DNA of 64,000 nucleotides from Marinobacter salinisoli (GCF_017301335.1 NZ_CP071247.1:2356001-2420000); one strand, 5' to 3'. Positions 8,691 through 21,100 are shown, numbered from the stretch's first letter. Numbers and translations: made by a program. Notes: generated by a model not told the origin, from the sequence alone.

Positions 8691-8748
8691 CCTGAACGGA
8701 GGTTTGACAGACCTCTCTCACTGTCATGATAGTTGATTAAATCACGGG

Positions 8749-11700
8749 TTAAGAACCGAAAAGCCGTTTGAATACGGTTTTTCCCACTTTCTTCGTCTTC
8801 TTGTCGTCTGGTTTTTGAGCGGCTGTTTCATCCACACGAGCCCTCTGGTCAACCAGGTTAGCCAGCTGCTCAAGGGTATTTACCCACAAGTCCTGAGGCA
8901 TGAGACTGACCCCAAACCTCTGTTCGATCGAAACGATAACCTTCAGTGCCAGCAGAGAGTGCCCGCCGACGTCGAGGAACTGGTCCTCAACCGAGATCTG
9001 CTCTCGTTTCAACAGGGTCTTCCAGATTTCAATCAGTTTTTGCTCCGTTGGGGTGGGTGGTCGAACCGGCTTACGTGTCTCCACCGCCCCATGGGTTTGG
9101 GATAGGGATTTACGATCGACCTTGCCAGAAGCCAGCAGTGGTAGGGCCTGATGCGCAACGAACTGCTGAGGAATCATGTAATCCGGCAAGAAATTCCGCA
9201 GGTGTTTGCGAAGCTCGCTGCCTGTTGGCTGGTGCTCGTCACGATAAACAACGTGTGCGCAGAGCCGGTGGTCGTCGACACCGAGCGTCTGAACAACGAC
9301 AGCCGCGTCGGCCACATCCGGGTGTGCCCTCAGCTGGATCTCAATTTCCTCGAGCTCAATGCGATAGCCTCGGATTTTCACCTGATTATCGAGGCGATCG
9401 CCGAATTCTACCTGGCCATCCTTGGTCCATCTGGCGAAATCGCCAGTACGATAGAGCCGTCGTCCATCGGGAAAGGGGACGAAGCGTTCTGCCGTCTGCT
9501 CGGGGTTTCCGCGGTAGCCCTCGGCGAGGCCCTGTCCACCAATCCACAGTTCTCCGTACACGCCCGGAGGTAATGGGTTTCTATCGTCGTCGAGAACGTA
9601 AAGCTGGGTATTCGCCAGTGGACGGCCAATCAACACCCGTGGGGCCGCTTGTTCACTGGGGCGGTCAACCCGGTAGCAACTTGTCCAGACAGTTGCCTCA
9701 GTAGGGCCGTACATGTTCCAGAGTTCTATGCCGCTGTGAACCAGGGCTGAGGCCAGATCAGCGGGGAGCTTTTCGCCGCCGACCAGTCCCTTCAGGCCCG
9801 CCGTGGTTTTGAGCCCGGCATTGAGCAGTATTCTCCATGTCGCGGGCGTAGCCTGCAGCACGGTTATCGAATGCTGTTCAAGCAGTGCGGTTAACTGGTG
9901 CGGATCTTTGTTCTGCGTGCCGGAGGCAATGATCACGGTTGCTCCAACGCTCAAAGGCAAAAACAGCTCCAGAATGGAGATATCAAACGCCGGGGTGGTG
10001 ATCGCCAGCAAACGATCCTCCGCCGCCAGTCCGGGGTCCTTCGCAACCGCTTTCAAGAAGTTGTGCAGCGCGCCATGACTGATCTCAACACCTTTGGGAA
10101 CCCCCGTGGAACCGGAAGTAAAGATCACGTAGGCCAGTTGTTCGGGACTCACTGAGAGTGGGATATCCTCACTGCTCTGTTGCGTAATGCGTTGCTCATC
10201 CTGATCAATCAGCAGCGTCATTCCCTCATGGGCGTTGATCGCGCTGCCAAAGCCTGACGTGGTGATCAGGTGCTGAGCACCTGCGACCGCCAGGATGGCT
10301 CTGATACGCTCTGCAGGGAATAGCGCATCGAGCGGAACATAGGCTGCCCCCAGCTTCCAAAGAGCAATGATAGTGAGCGGGAGATCCACCGTCCGGTCCA
10401 GTAGAATCGCGACAATATCTCCGCGAGCAATGCCCTGGGCAGCAAAATGTCGTGCCAGTTTATTGGCTCTCTCATTGAGCTGAAGATAGGTGAGGCTTTG
10501 CTGAGCATCGATGCATCCAGTCTCTGTCGGGCGTGCTGACACCTGATGGCCAAGCTGCGATAAAAAGCCATTGTCAAATGGCCACTCGATGCGGTTGTCG
10601 TTCCAGCGTTCAATCCAGCGCTGCTCTTCCTGAGATGCGCTTACAATCAGGTCAAAGACGTCCTGCTGTTCCTGAAGAGCCTTTACGCTCTCCTGAAAGC
10701 CGGACACGAACTGTTCGACGGTCTCGCGTTCAAACAGTTCGACCGGGTATTCGAAGCCGCACTGGATTCCGGCACTGTGACGTTTGAACCAGACATCCAG
10801 GTCGGTCTCTACACCTACACGGTCAAGGTTGATCTGGGACCGCTGGATGCCATCCATTTCATCCTGTCTGTTTCGTACGTCCTGGTAGTTAAACAAGGTC
10901 TGCGCGATCGGATTTCGGGAAGGATCGCGTTGAGGATTGACGGTGCGGACCAGCAGATCGAAGGGGACGAATTGATGGTCCATGGCCTCCAGAATGGTTT
11001 CTTTTACGTGGCGCACCAGGCTGCTGAATGACCGGACCCCGGAAAGCCTGAACCGGCAAACCATTACATTGATCATCGGCCCCATGACGCCTTTAAGCTC
11101 GTCTTGATGGCGACCATAAACCGGCACATTGATGACGATTTCGTTTTGCCGGCTGTAACGGTGCAGCATGAGCACATACAGAGACATGATGACCATGAAC
11201 AGGGTTGTTTGATTGCTCGCAGCCAGCGCCTCCAGTTTCTCGACGCTGGTTTGCTCAATATCAAACTTGATACCCTGTGATCGGTGCGGCTGCTGGTCCG
11301 GCCTGTCGAAATCCGTAGGCAGATTCAGAACCGGCAAGTCTCCCGCAAGTTTTCCCCTCCAGTAGTCCAGGTGCTCCTCCATGACGTCACTCTGAAGCCA
11401 GCTTCGTTGCCAGAACGCGAAATCCTTGAACTGATAATTCAGTTCCGGAAGGGGATTGGCTTGCCCTTTGGCATAGGCGTTATAGAGGGTACATAGCTCT
11501 TTCAACAGCAGATCAAACGACCAGCCATCGAAAACCAGATGGTGGATCATGAAGAACAGCACGTGGTCTTGGGAGTCCATCCTGATCAGCGAGGCTTTGA
11601 ATAGCGGTCCCGCAGAAACGTCAAAAGGCTCGGCTACTTCGGCCTCGAGAGCCGCTTCCAAGGTGTGGATATCACTGGCACCGTAGTCTGAAACCGGTTT

Positions 11701-14700
11701 CGGTGTCAGATCAATCCTCCGGTCGGCATTGATGACCAGCTGTACTTCACCATCGATTTCCCGAAAGTTGGCCCTGAGTATTTCATGGCGTAAGAGAATG
11801 GTATTCAGCGCTTGATCTAGGGCGGCTGTATCGAGGTCACCGGAGAATCGGAACACGGCCGGCAGGTTGAAAGCGTAGGAATCGGGTACGATTTTTTCAT
11901 ACAAATACCAAACCTGTTGTTGGGGAATGGCGTACACCGGCTCATTGCTTGGATGTTTGCAAATGGGGGGCATGTCCTCGCCGTTTTGACGCTCTGTTTC
12001 GATCAGGCGCGACAACGAGCGAACGGTCGGTGCTTCAAACAGTTTTCCGAGCCCTAATCTCACTCCGTACTTGCTTTTCACCTGAGCCAGCATCTGTGTG
12101 CCAAGCAGGGAATGCCCTCCGAGGTCGAAGAAATTGGCGGTGACGCTGAGATTGGAGACCCCTAAAACGTTGCTCCAGATGTCGCTGAGTTCTTGCTCCA
12201 GTCGCGATTCCGGCGCCTCGAACTCCTCAGCCTGAGGCAGGTTCAAGTCAGGGGCAGGCAGAGCCTTGCGATCCACTTTTCCGCTGGAGGTTAGCGGCAT
12301 TTCCTGCAGCTGCACGAAATGTTGCGGCAACATGTAGTCGGGAAGGTGCGCTTTGATGTGCGTTTTCAGCGCGGCAAGATGCTCATCCAGGGGCCGGTCA
12401 GAAATGATGTAGGCAACCAGTCTCTGATCGTTCTTGCGGTCTTCCCGGGCCAACACGGCGCATTGGGATATCGCTGGATAGCGCAGAATGACGGATTCAA
12501 TTTCCCCCAGCTCGATTCGCAGGCCTCTGAGTTTGACCTGAAAATCATTCCGGCCGATGTATTCAAGGGCACCATCGGAGCGCATCTTGACGAGATCACC
12601 GGTTCGGTAGGCGGTTGCGGCGTCACTGTAGAACGGGTCCCTGATAAACCGCTCGGCGGTCATTTCCGGACGGTTGATGTAGCCCCTGGCCACCTGAACA
12701 CCGGCGATCAAAAGCTCTCCAATCAGGCCCGGCCCAACCAGTTGCATCTGATCATTGACGACATACAGACGGGTGTTCGGCGGCGCCTTTCCCATCGGGA
12801 CCGTGTGTGGATTCGATTCCTGACCACAACGCCACAAACTGGCGTGCACCGCTGCCTCTGTGGGGCCGTAAAGGTTCCAGCATTCGGCGTCAGGAAAGGA
12901 CGTGCTGATCCGCTGCTCAAGTTCGGTGCTCACCGCCTCACCAGCCAGAATCAGGCGGCGCAGGCTGGGGCACTGAGCCTGGCTGCAGGCATTCAGGAAC
13001 ATATACGCCATGGAGGGCACAAAATGCATGTGTGAGATCTGATGCTGATTGATCAGGTCCACCATGTAGTTGGGATCTTTGTGACCACCGGGCCGGGCGA
13101 TGACGAGTTTGCTGCCGCACATCAGGGGCAGGAAAAGCTCACAGAGCGAAACGTCGAACGTATAGGGTGTTTTCAGCATCACAGCATCGGCATCCCCGAG
13201 TGGGAAAGTCTCCTTCAACCACAGCATGTGGTTGCAAATGGAGCGGTGCTCGAGCATGACGCCCTTCGGTGTGCCGGTAGAGCCCGAGGTGTAAATGACA
13301 TAAGCAAGCTGGGTAGCCGTGAATGTCACCTTCGGGCGATGGCTATCGTAGCGCTCAAAGTCCACATCCTGACCATCCAGCCGGACCGGTTTGGCACCTT
13401 CCGGTACGCGATTGGCGAGGTGACTCTGGGTGAGTACGAATTCCGACTGCACTTCATTGACGATAAAGGCCAGGCGATCGTGAGGGTGCTCTGGATCCAG
13501 AGGCAGGTAAGCGGCCCCGGATTTCAGCACGCCATTGATTGCTATCAGCATCTCGAAGGAACGATCCATCAGGATTGGAACGATCGTTTCAGATGATGCG
13601 CCCTGTTCCATCAACCAGTGCGCAAGCTGATTTGCCCTGGTCTCCAGCTCGCTATAGGTGAGGCTGTCTTCACCGAAAACCAGCGCGGTGCGTTCGGGGA
13701 ACTGGTCCGCCGTTGCCTCCACCAGGCCATGCAGGCTGGTGTTTTCAAGTTCATAGTTGCGGTGCCCCAGACGCCATTGTTCCTGATACAGAGCACGATC
13801 CTCGTCCCTCAGCAGATCATGCGCCCGGATGGAGGCTTCCGGATCCGCCAGAACGCTTCGCATCAGAATCAGAAGCTCATCCATCCGACGGTCCATGGTC
13901 TCCGTGTTCCAGAGCTGGAGGTTGTGGGTGCACTCCATGACGGCGGACTGGTCGGAAAGCGTTATATTCAGGTTCAGGTCAAAGTTCTCGAAGGCCCTGG
14001 GGTTGGAGTCGAAAGCGGCTTCCAGCCCGGCAAACTCGAAATCGGATTCGTTGGCCTGATCCACGTTGAAAATCACGGACACCAGGGGCGGTTTGGAAGG
14101 ATCTCTTTCCACTCCCAGGGTCTGTAACAAGGTGCCGTAGGTCAGGTACTGGTTGTCAAACGCCTCCAGCATGGCTTGCTGGGTTTTGCGCAAGAGAGAC
14201 GTGAACGTATCCGACTCGGACACACTGATGTACAAAGGAATGATATTGACGCAGTGCCCGACAAGACTGTGCTCTTCCTTGGCCATCTGGCCTGAGAACG
14301 GAATACCAAGAACGATGTCCTCGGAGCCGGAAATACGGTGGAGATAGGCGACGAAGGCCGCCATCAGGGTCGTGGTGATGGTGCTGGCGTTGCGAGCCGC
14401 CAGCCCTCTCATGTCACTCAGTAAAGCCAGTGGCAGATCTTTATCCAGGCGAAAGGCATCGAAGGTACGACTGACAGGCCGAGGGCGATCGTAGGGCAGA
14501 TCGAGGGCCGGGATTCCTTTGGCGAACCGGTGAGTCCAGTAAGCCAGGCTCTGCTCCCGGAGCGGGCGCATGTCTTCACCGCGTTCCCAGTCTGCGTAAG
14601 CGCTGAAAAGTGGCGCAGGCTCCAGCTCCGTTGCGCTCGTATGACCGGACGCCTGACTGTACAGTGCCCCCAGTTCACTGGCCAGAATGTACAGTGACCA

Positions 14701-15183
14701 ACCATCGCAAACCGAGTGGTGCAGCGTCAGCAACACTTTGGTTTCTGATGCTTTGCATTGAAGGATATCAAACCTGGCCAGGGGGCCGTTGAACAGGTCG
14801 AAAGGGTCTGTGACGGCGCTGCGGAACAGCTGCTCGATCCGGCGTTCGGCTTCGTTTGGGGCGAGCGATGCTAAATCGTGCGATTCAATGGGGGCAGGGC
14901 GGTCACGGTAAACCACCATTTCCTCGCCATCGTTACTGAAGCATCCACGAACGGACTGGTGGCGCAGCCACAGTTGATTCAGGGCTTGATGGAGCGCGGC
15001 CTGCTGAACGCTGCCCCGAAGCGTAATAAAGACAGATTCATTGAACGCCGCGCTGGCACCCTCGCCAAACTGGGCTGCAAGCCAGACCTCCCGCTGGGAC
15101 TCGGTGCTTTCAATGGTGCACTCCAGCTCCCCGAACTCAAAGGGATCGTGGCGATCAGCAAAACCGAAAACGGCACTGTTCAT
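8749..15183 (-). CDS. Nonribosomal peptide synthetase, C-A-PCP-C-A-PCP
   Basis: The protein is 2144 residues. Domains: C1 (about 1-440; HHSVCDG at 155-161), A (about 470-980; YTSGSTGTPKG), PCP (Ser in DLGGHSLLG near 1022), C2 (about 1075-1500; HHLVFDG near 1216), A (about 1530-2030; FTSGSTGVPKG), PCP (Ser in DVGGHSLLA near 2072), then a short basic tail ending KKVGKTVFKRLFGS. All catalytic motifs are intact. Aligned by eye to GrsA, the first A domain reads D-V-C-H-I-A-L-V-H-K (no match I know) and the second D-I-L-Q-L-G-M-V-W-K, close to known Gly codes. No epimerase, thioesterase or reductase domain is present. It lies 6 bases after the PKS-NRPS gene. Its C1 should accept the beta-aminated chain made by that protein. 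Confidence 0.95.
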   Translation of the reverse strand: MNSAVFGFADRHDPFEFGELECTIESTESQREVWLAAQFGEGASAAFNESVFITLRGSVQQAALHQALNQLWLRHQSVRGCFSNDGEEMVVYRDRPAPIESHDLASLAPNEAERRIEQLFRSAVTDPFDLFNGPLARFDILQCKASETKVLLTLHHSVCDGWSLYILASELGALYSQASGHTSATELEPAPLFSAYADWERGEDMRPLREQSLAYWTHRFAKGIPALDLPYDRPRPVSRTFDAFRLDKDLPLALLSDMRGLAARNASTITTTLMAAFVAYLHRISGSEDIVLGIPFSGQMAKEEHSLVGHCVNIIPLYISVSESDTFTSLLRKTQQAMLEAFDNQYLTYGTLLQTLGVERDPSKPPLVSVIFNVDQANESDFEFAGLEAAFDSNPRAFENFDLNLNITLSDQSAVMECTHNLQLWNTETMDRRMDELLILMRSVLADPEASIRAHDLLRDEDRALYQEQWRLGHRNYELENTSLHGLVEATADQFPERTALVFGEDSLTYSELETRANQLAHWLMEQGASSETIVPILMDRSFEMLIAINGVLKSGAAYLPLDPEHPHDRLAFIVNEVQSEFVLTQSHLANRVPEGAKPVRLDGQDVDFERYDSHRPKVTFTATQLAYVIYTSGSTGTPKGVMLEHRSICNHMLWLKETFPLGDADAVMLKTPYTFDVSLCELFLPLMCGSKLVIARPGGHKDPNYMVDLINQHQISHMHFVPSMAYMFLNACSQAQCPSLRRLILAGEAVSTELEQRISTSFPDAECWNLYGPTEAAVHASLWRCGQESNPHTVPMGKAPPNTRLYVVNDQMQLVGPGLIGELLIAGVQVARGYINRPEMTAERFIRDPFYSDAATAYRTGDLVKMRSDGALEYIGRNDFQVKLRGLRIELGEIESVILRYPAISQCAVLAREDRKNDQRLVAYIISDRPLDEHLAALKTHIKAHLPDYMLPQHFVQLQEMPLTSSGKVDRKALPAPDLNLPQAEEFEAPESRLEQELSDIWSNVLGVSNLSVTANFFDLGGHSLLGTQMLAQVKSKYGVRLGLGKLFEAPTVRSLSRLIETERQNGEDMPPICKHPSNEPVYAIPQQQVWYLYEKIVPDSYAFNLPAVFRFSGDLDTAALDQALNTILLRHEILRANFREIDGEVQLVINADRRIDLTPKPVSDYGASDIHTLEAALEAEVAEPFDVSAGPLFKASLIRMDSQDHVLFFMIHHLVFDGWSFDLLLKELCTLYNAYAKGQANPLPELNYQFKDFAFWQRSWLQSDVMEEHLDYWRGKLAGDLPVLNLPTDFDRPDQQPHRSQGIKFDIEQTSVEKLEALAASNQTTLFMVIMSLYVLMLHRYSRQNEIVINVPVYGRHQDELKGVMGPMINVMVCRFRLSGVRSFSSLVRHVKETILEAMDHQFVPFDLLVRTVNPQRDPSRNPIAQTLFNYQDVRNRQDEMDGIQRSQINLDRVGVETDLDVWFKRHSAGIQCGFEYPVELFERETVEQFVSGFQESVKALQEQQDVFDLIVSASQEEQRWIERWNDNRIEWPFDNGFLSQLGHQVSARPTETGCIDAQQSLTYLQLNERANKLARHFAAQGIARGDIVAILLDRTVDLPLTIIALWKLGAAYVPLDALFPAERIRAILAVAGAQHLITTSGFGSAINAHEGMTLLIDQDEQRITQQSSEDIPLSVSPEQLAYVIFTSGSTGVPKGVEISHGALHNFLKAVAKDPGLAAEDRLLAITTPAFDISILELFLPLSVGATVIIASGTQNKDPHQLTALLEQHSITVLQATPATWRILLNAGLKTTAGLKGLVGGEKLPADLASALVHSGIELWNMYGPTEATVWTSCYRVDRPSEQAAPRVLIGRPLANTQLYVLDDDRNPLPPGVYGELWIGGQGLAEGYRGNPEQTAERFVPFPDGRRLYRTGDFARWTKDGQVEFGDRLDNQVKIRGYRIELEEIEIQLRAHPDVADAAVVVQTLGVDDHRLCAHVVYRDEHQPTGSELRKHLRNFLPDYMIPQQFVAHQALPLLASGKVDRKSLSQTHGAVETRKPVRPPTPTEQKLIEIWKTLLKREQISVEDQFLDVGGHSLLALKVIVSIEQRFGVSLMPQDLWVNTLEQLANLVDQRARVDETAAQKPDDKKTKKVGKTVFKRLFGS

Positions 15184-15189
15184 AGGTGC

Positions 15190-18100
15190 TTACCCTGCCC
15201 ATTTCTCAAACTGATTCTTATTCGTTTTGGAAGGGACGAACCAAGCGGCCTTGCCATTTTCGTCTCTTCCCAGACGAGCGCCTTCTACAGGGGGCTTCAC
15301 GCTTGCGCTATTACTGACTTTAGTCGTGTTTTCAGTAACGGGGAAAAATCCCATGGCAATCATGTCATCCATGGATTCCTTGAAGGCCTGTACAATGCGT
15401 TGAATGTCCTCGTCGCTGTGCGCTGTGGTGATAAACATAGGCCTGGCATCCCAAACGTGGATGCCGCGTTCCCGCAACATAATGTAGATCAGCTCCTCAA
15501 ACGGTATGTCCTGGGGGATCTTGATCTTGCACATCGAGCCGCAGTTTTCGACTTTCAGAGGCGCGCCCACAAGCTGTGCGTGTTGGTTGATTTCCGCAAC
15601 CATCGCATTGGCACGGTCGTTCAGGTTGGCTTGCAGGTCAGGCTCATCGACAAGTCGCTGTAACACGGCGACGGCGGCGGAGAGCACCAGTGGATGGCGA
15701 ACGAAGGTGCCTGCAAAATAGGTCACCCCGACTTCCGGTGCCGAGTCATCGCCGAACTGCCATTGGCCACCATCCAGCGCGTCCATAAAGCGTGCCTTGC
15801 CCGAAATGGCGCCAATGGGGAGCCCCCCACCTACGATTTTTCCATAGGTACAGATATCCGCATCAATGCCGTAATAGCCCTGCGCACCGCGTGGGTGGAT
15901 CCGGAACCCGGTGATTACTTCGTCGAAAATCAGTGCAATCTGGTGCTCTGAGCACAGCGCACGCGCTTTTTGCAGAAAGGCCTTGGGCTGCAGGTTAGGA
16001 TTCCGGCTTTGCACCGGCTCTACCAGAATGGCTGCAATGTCGTCTGCGTGTTCGCGGATGTAGTCCAGTGACGCATCACTGCCATAATCCAGGACAACCA
16101 TGTTTTCGACAGCGGCGTCGGGTATGCCGGCAGCGGCGGGAACGGCAAAACCGTTGCTGCCACGGGTGACGATCACATCGTCGTGAATGCCGTGATAATC
16201 ATTTTCGAATAGAACAACTTTTTCTTTCGCCGTTACCGTTCTAGCCAGGCGCATGGCGCCAAGCACTGCCTCGGAGCCGGTGTTGCAGAACGCGACCCGC
16301 TCGTTGCCAGTAACCTGACAGAACAGTCGGGAAGCATCGGCCACGAGCGGATGCTGCGGACCGATCTCGTAGCCGGTTTCCAGCTGTCGTGCGATGGCTT
16401 CTTTGATGAACGGCGCTGAATTGCCAAAGAAGTTCGAACCAAACCCGCAGGTCACATCGATCAGCTTCCCGCCATCGATATCCCACAGGTAGGGGCCGTC
16501 GGAACGCTCTACCACGAGGGGATAGATAACTTCTTTGATGACTGTTCTGAAGCCCGAAACCACCCTTGGATCGGCCAGTTGTTTCCGGTTGTCCTGAGCG
16601 AATTTTTTCGAACTCGCGAACCGGTTGTTGTAGCTCGTCGCCAGCTTTTCGAAATTCGCCTTCTGGGTGGGGGTCATGTCGTTACTGCGCTTGACATTGA
16701 TTCGGGTGCCCGCGCCAAACGGTTTCAAGCCCGTCCGTTCCTGAGGTTTTTGATCCGGGACGGGGACCGCGTGAGGCGCAGAGGCGGTTGGGGTGTGTGC
16801 AGACATGGAAGACAGCAACGCCAGCTGCCCCTGCATGATCTGCATCTGCTGCTGCAATAACGCCTGGATATCGCCAGAAGGCGCCTGCGGCATGGCCAGT
16901 GCGGCAGTGTTCTGCGGCGGCATCGGGGCTGCTCCGGGGGCGCTTTGAGGAGCTCCGGCTGCTCTCTGTTCCGCCGGCGGTGCAGGGGGAACATCAGTGG
17001 TAACGCCTTCTTTCAGCAGGTAGTCGGCCAGTTTATTCAAGTTTCCGCAGTCATTCAGAAGCTGGCGGAATGTGAGGTTCACCTTGAACTTCTTCTTCAG
17101 CTTGAGCGTTGATTGGGTCAGCAGCAGCGAATCCAGCCCCAGCTCGAAGAAAGTGGCATCGCCGTCGGCCTTGCTCAGGTCGATCCCGGAAATGTCTGAA
17201 AACAGCGTGCGCAATTGTTCCTGAACGGCGTCATTCATGTTTTGTCCAGCCAAACTCGAAGAATCGGGAATAGAAGTAAAGGTCGTAGTGTCGGCCTGCG
17301 GGACCCCATGCGAGGCCCGCGTGGCCGCCTGTTCTGCCCATGGTTCAATAACGTATGTTTTGTGTTGGAAGGGGTATGGGGGCAACCTCGGCCGCAGCGC
17401 GGGACTGGGCGCTGAGCACGGCCAGTCCAGTTCGATTCCGGCACACCAGGCTTTTCCCAGCCCTTCAGAAAAGGATTCCAGTTCCTTTTCGTTATCACCT
17501 GCACCCGAGACAAGGGGCGCGAGCCTAATGTCGGACTTGTCGCAGAGGTTCTGCATGACCATTCCGCATACCGTGCTTTGAGGCCCACACTCAAGAAGGA
17601 CCAGCTCTTTGAGTTCGTTCAGTGTCTGGCAGCCTTTGCGGAATTGCACCGGTTGACGTATCTGTTGCGCCCAGTACCGAATGTCGGTTGCCTGCGCATC
17701 GGTTATCCAGTCGCCTGTGACACAGGATATGAACCGGAAGCGGGGCGGGTGTAGCTCTGCGTCTGCCAGTTGTTCAGCAAAGGAGTCGCTGGCGGCATCC
17801 ATGGACGGTGAGTGGAAGGCGTGGGACGTATTCAGCGCCCTGAACTTGATGCCCTGCTGATCGAGCACCTCGCCGCAGGCTTCGACGGCTTCTGACGCTC
17901 CGGAAAGGGTGACACTGTCCTCGGTATTCTCTGCCGCAATTACCACGCCTGTCGGCAGCAAGCGCTTAATTTCGTTAATCGTGGCGCGAGCAGCCAACAT
18001 AGAGCCAGAGGGCTGGGCCTGCATTACCGCGCCACGAGTCAGGACGATCCGAAGGGCGGTGGGAAGCTCAAAGACACCTGCCACGGTGGCCGCGACCAGT

Positions 18101-21100
18101 TCGCCGATGCTGTGCCCAATCCCGGCGTTGGGCTGCACCCCCAGTTCACGGAGTGTTTCTGCCAGTGCATAGCCGATACAGAAAAGGGTAACCTGTGTCT
18201 TCTGGGTGTCTTTCAACGGATCGCCTGAATGGAACAAGAGTTCCTTCAGCTCAAACGCGTGTTGTTGCTCAAGAAATTCTGCACACTGGTCGATGGCGGT
18301 TCTGAACGCCGGCACGGATTCATAGAGCTGAAGTCCCATGCCTGCCACCTGGCTGCCTTGGCCCGGAAACGCCAGGACGATGGTTGGCGCGTTAAATGCC
18401 GGATCGTTGTCGGCCGCATCATCTGCGGTGGTTTGCAAACGTTCAGCGTCTACCGCCTGCGGCAGAACTTCTCTGTAGCGGAACGACCGCCGCAAACGGA
18501 TAAGGCCCGCGGCGAGATCGGCTCGCGAACCGGGCGTCTGAGAGTCCCTGATCAGGCGCCCGTGGGAGCGGATAAGGTCGGCCAGAGCATCCCCGGAATG
18601 GGCGCTGAAACAAAGAGGCACCCAAGTTGGAGTATCGGGCTCATCCCCAACCTGCGGGTCTTTGACACCTCTGAGCAACACGTGGGCATTGGTGCCGCCG
18701 ATACCAAAGGAACTGATCCCGGCAACCCGATTTTCCCGTTCGACTGCCCACTCACTGGTCGAGCTTGCGACCATGAAAGGCGTCTGGTCTAACGATAGCT
18801 CTGGATTGGCGGTCTCGAAGTTAATGGATTGCGGAATAATCCCGCGATCTACCGCCAGAGCCGATTTGATAAGTCCGATGACGCCTGCGGCGGCGGTCAG
18901 GTGGCCGAAATTGCTTTTGACGGAACCAAGCTTGCAGAACTGCTTGTTCGGTGTGAATTGGGAAAAGGCAGCGCTCAGCGCCGAGACCTCAATAGGATCG
19001 CCAATGGGCGTTGCAGTGCCGTGGGCTTCGATGTAACCAATGTCGCCTGGGGCTTGTCTGGCATCTTTAATGGCGGAGAGGATGACGGATTTCTGGCCTT
19101 CCACGCTGGGGCCGGAGAAGCTGCCTTTCTCGGCGCCATCGTTGTTGACGCCGACGCCGCTAATCGCCGCGTAGACATAATCCCGATCTTTTTGGGCTTC
19201 GTCGAGTCGCTTCAGAACCACCATGCCGCCACCGTCGCTGAACACGGTGCCGGAACTGCTTTTATCGAATGGTCGAGTGTGTCCGTCCCTGGTGTAAATG
19301 CTGCCTTCTTCATGGGTGTGGGGTTGCTGCTGGGGGAATGACAAAGCCGCCCCTCCCGCAATAGCAATATCACAACGTCCGTGACGAACGGCCTCAACCG
19401 CCTCGGCAACGGCAACCAGGGACGTAGAGCAGGCGGTATGGATGCTCAGTGCGGGACCGACCAGATTCAGCTTGTGAGCGAGACGCGTGGCGGCGTAGTC
19501 CTTTTCGTTGGCGACCATAGCCTGAAGCGCACCATAATCGTCCAGTTTTTCGGGGTTCTTCAGGACGTTGTTGAGATAGTAGGTGTTGTTGCCAACCCCG
19601 CAGAATACGCCGATTCTGCCGGCAAACTGTTCGGGGTCTATGCCGGCATTTTCCAGCGCGTGCCAGGCCAACTCCAGCAGGAGCCGCTGCTGCGGATCAA
19701 CGAACTCGGCTTCGATCGGATTGATACCGAAAAAACGGGCGTCAAATCCTAACGGATCATCAAGCACACCCCGGGCGTTCACCACGTTCGCAGCGTTGTT
19801 CTCAGGTTCGAAAAAGGTAACGCTTTCCTTGCCTTCCAGCAGGTTGTGCCAGAACTGCTCGACAGAGTTGGCACCGGGCACACGGGCTGACATCCCGATG
19901 ATGGCGATATCACGGCCTGCCTGCGCTGACGATGGCGCGCCGTCCTGTTTGATTGCGGTCGCTTCAGATGCACTGTATCTGGCACTGGCGTACTCGAGGA
20001 ATTGGCCTGCGGTGCGATATTGAAAAAGCGAGTAGACCGGAATCGAAAGCCCCGCTTTAGCCAAAAATGCGGCGGCAATCCGGTTTGCTGCCAGTGAATC
20101 CATCCCCTGATCCTGAAGGTTATGATCCCGGTTCAGGCCCGGGTGACTGAGCTCGTCACGGATGATGGCCAGCAAGTTATCCGACAGGGATTCGCCGTTT
20201 GCTTGGACGGTGGCACCTTGCTCGTTTAGGGCGAGCGCCTCCAGCATGGATTTACGATCGATTTTTCCCGAGGGCGTCTTTTTCAGTGCCTCAACCCGGT
20301 AGAAGCGTGCCGGAATCATGTAATCAGGCATGTCTTTACTGAGGATCTGCCTGATGCTGGCTTCGTCGTACTCGTTTCCGGATGGGGCGGTGACGAAAGC
20401 CACCAGCTTCTTTTGGCCGGCGATGTCCTGAACTGCTGCCGCGGCCTCTGAGAGTTTGCCCGTGTCCAGCAGGCGCGCTTCCACCTCGCTGAGTTCGACC
20501 CGATATCCATTGATTTTCACCTGGTTATCGATGCGGCCGTGATACGTGTACTCACCCGCTTGATTGACGCTGACCAGGTCACCGGTGCGATAGCCACGTT
20601 TGGTTTCTTTCTCAGGCAGTTCGATGAAGCGCTGGGCGGTCTGTTCGGGGCTGTTGATGTAGCCGTGGGCCAGAACCGGCCCGGAAATAAAGAGTTCACC
20701 GACTTCACCCGGGGACACAGGCTGCTGCTGTTCATCCATCACCAGTAGCTCTGCCGCCGTTATGGGGGTACCGATGGGCGGCAGGGCTGGCCACGCGTCG
20801 GCCGGCCAGTGCAGTTGGTGCTCTGTTACTACGTGGGATTCGCAGGGACCATACTGGTTGCACAGAGTCACGCCTTTGAGTTGGTTGAACGCACAGCGGA
20901 GTTCGTTACTGATTACCAGTTGCTCTCCGGCTGTGATGATCTCTTTGAGAGATGCCGGGTAAAGCTCCAGGCGGTTGGCCCACATGACCAGTTGCAAGAG
21001 GGCAATGTAGGGCAGGAAAACCCGTTCGATCTCGTGCGCTTCGATGAACTCCAGTAATAACCGGAAATCCTGTTTGATGGTGTCATCAATCAGGTAAAGG

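Noticed and set aside
8815..14705. Many long plus-strand open frames inside the NRPS gene (for example 8946-9704 and 12319-13035)
   Set aside because: They are antisense shadows in GC-rich coding DNA. They have no ribosome sites or family motifs, while the minus-strand frame holds intact NRPS motifs throughout.
17400..17450. tRNA-like T-loop string GTTCGATTCC
   Set aside because: It lies in the acyltransferase-domain coding region, and no cloverleaf can be built around it. No tRNA genes were found elsewhere in the window either.
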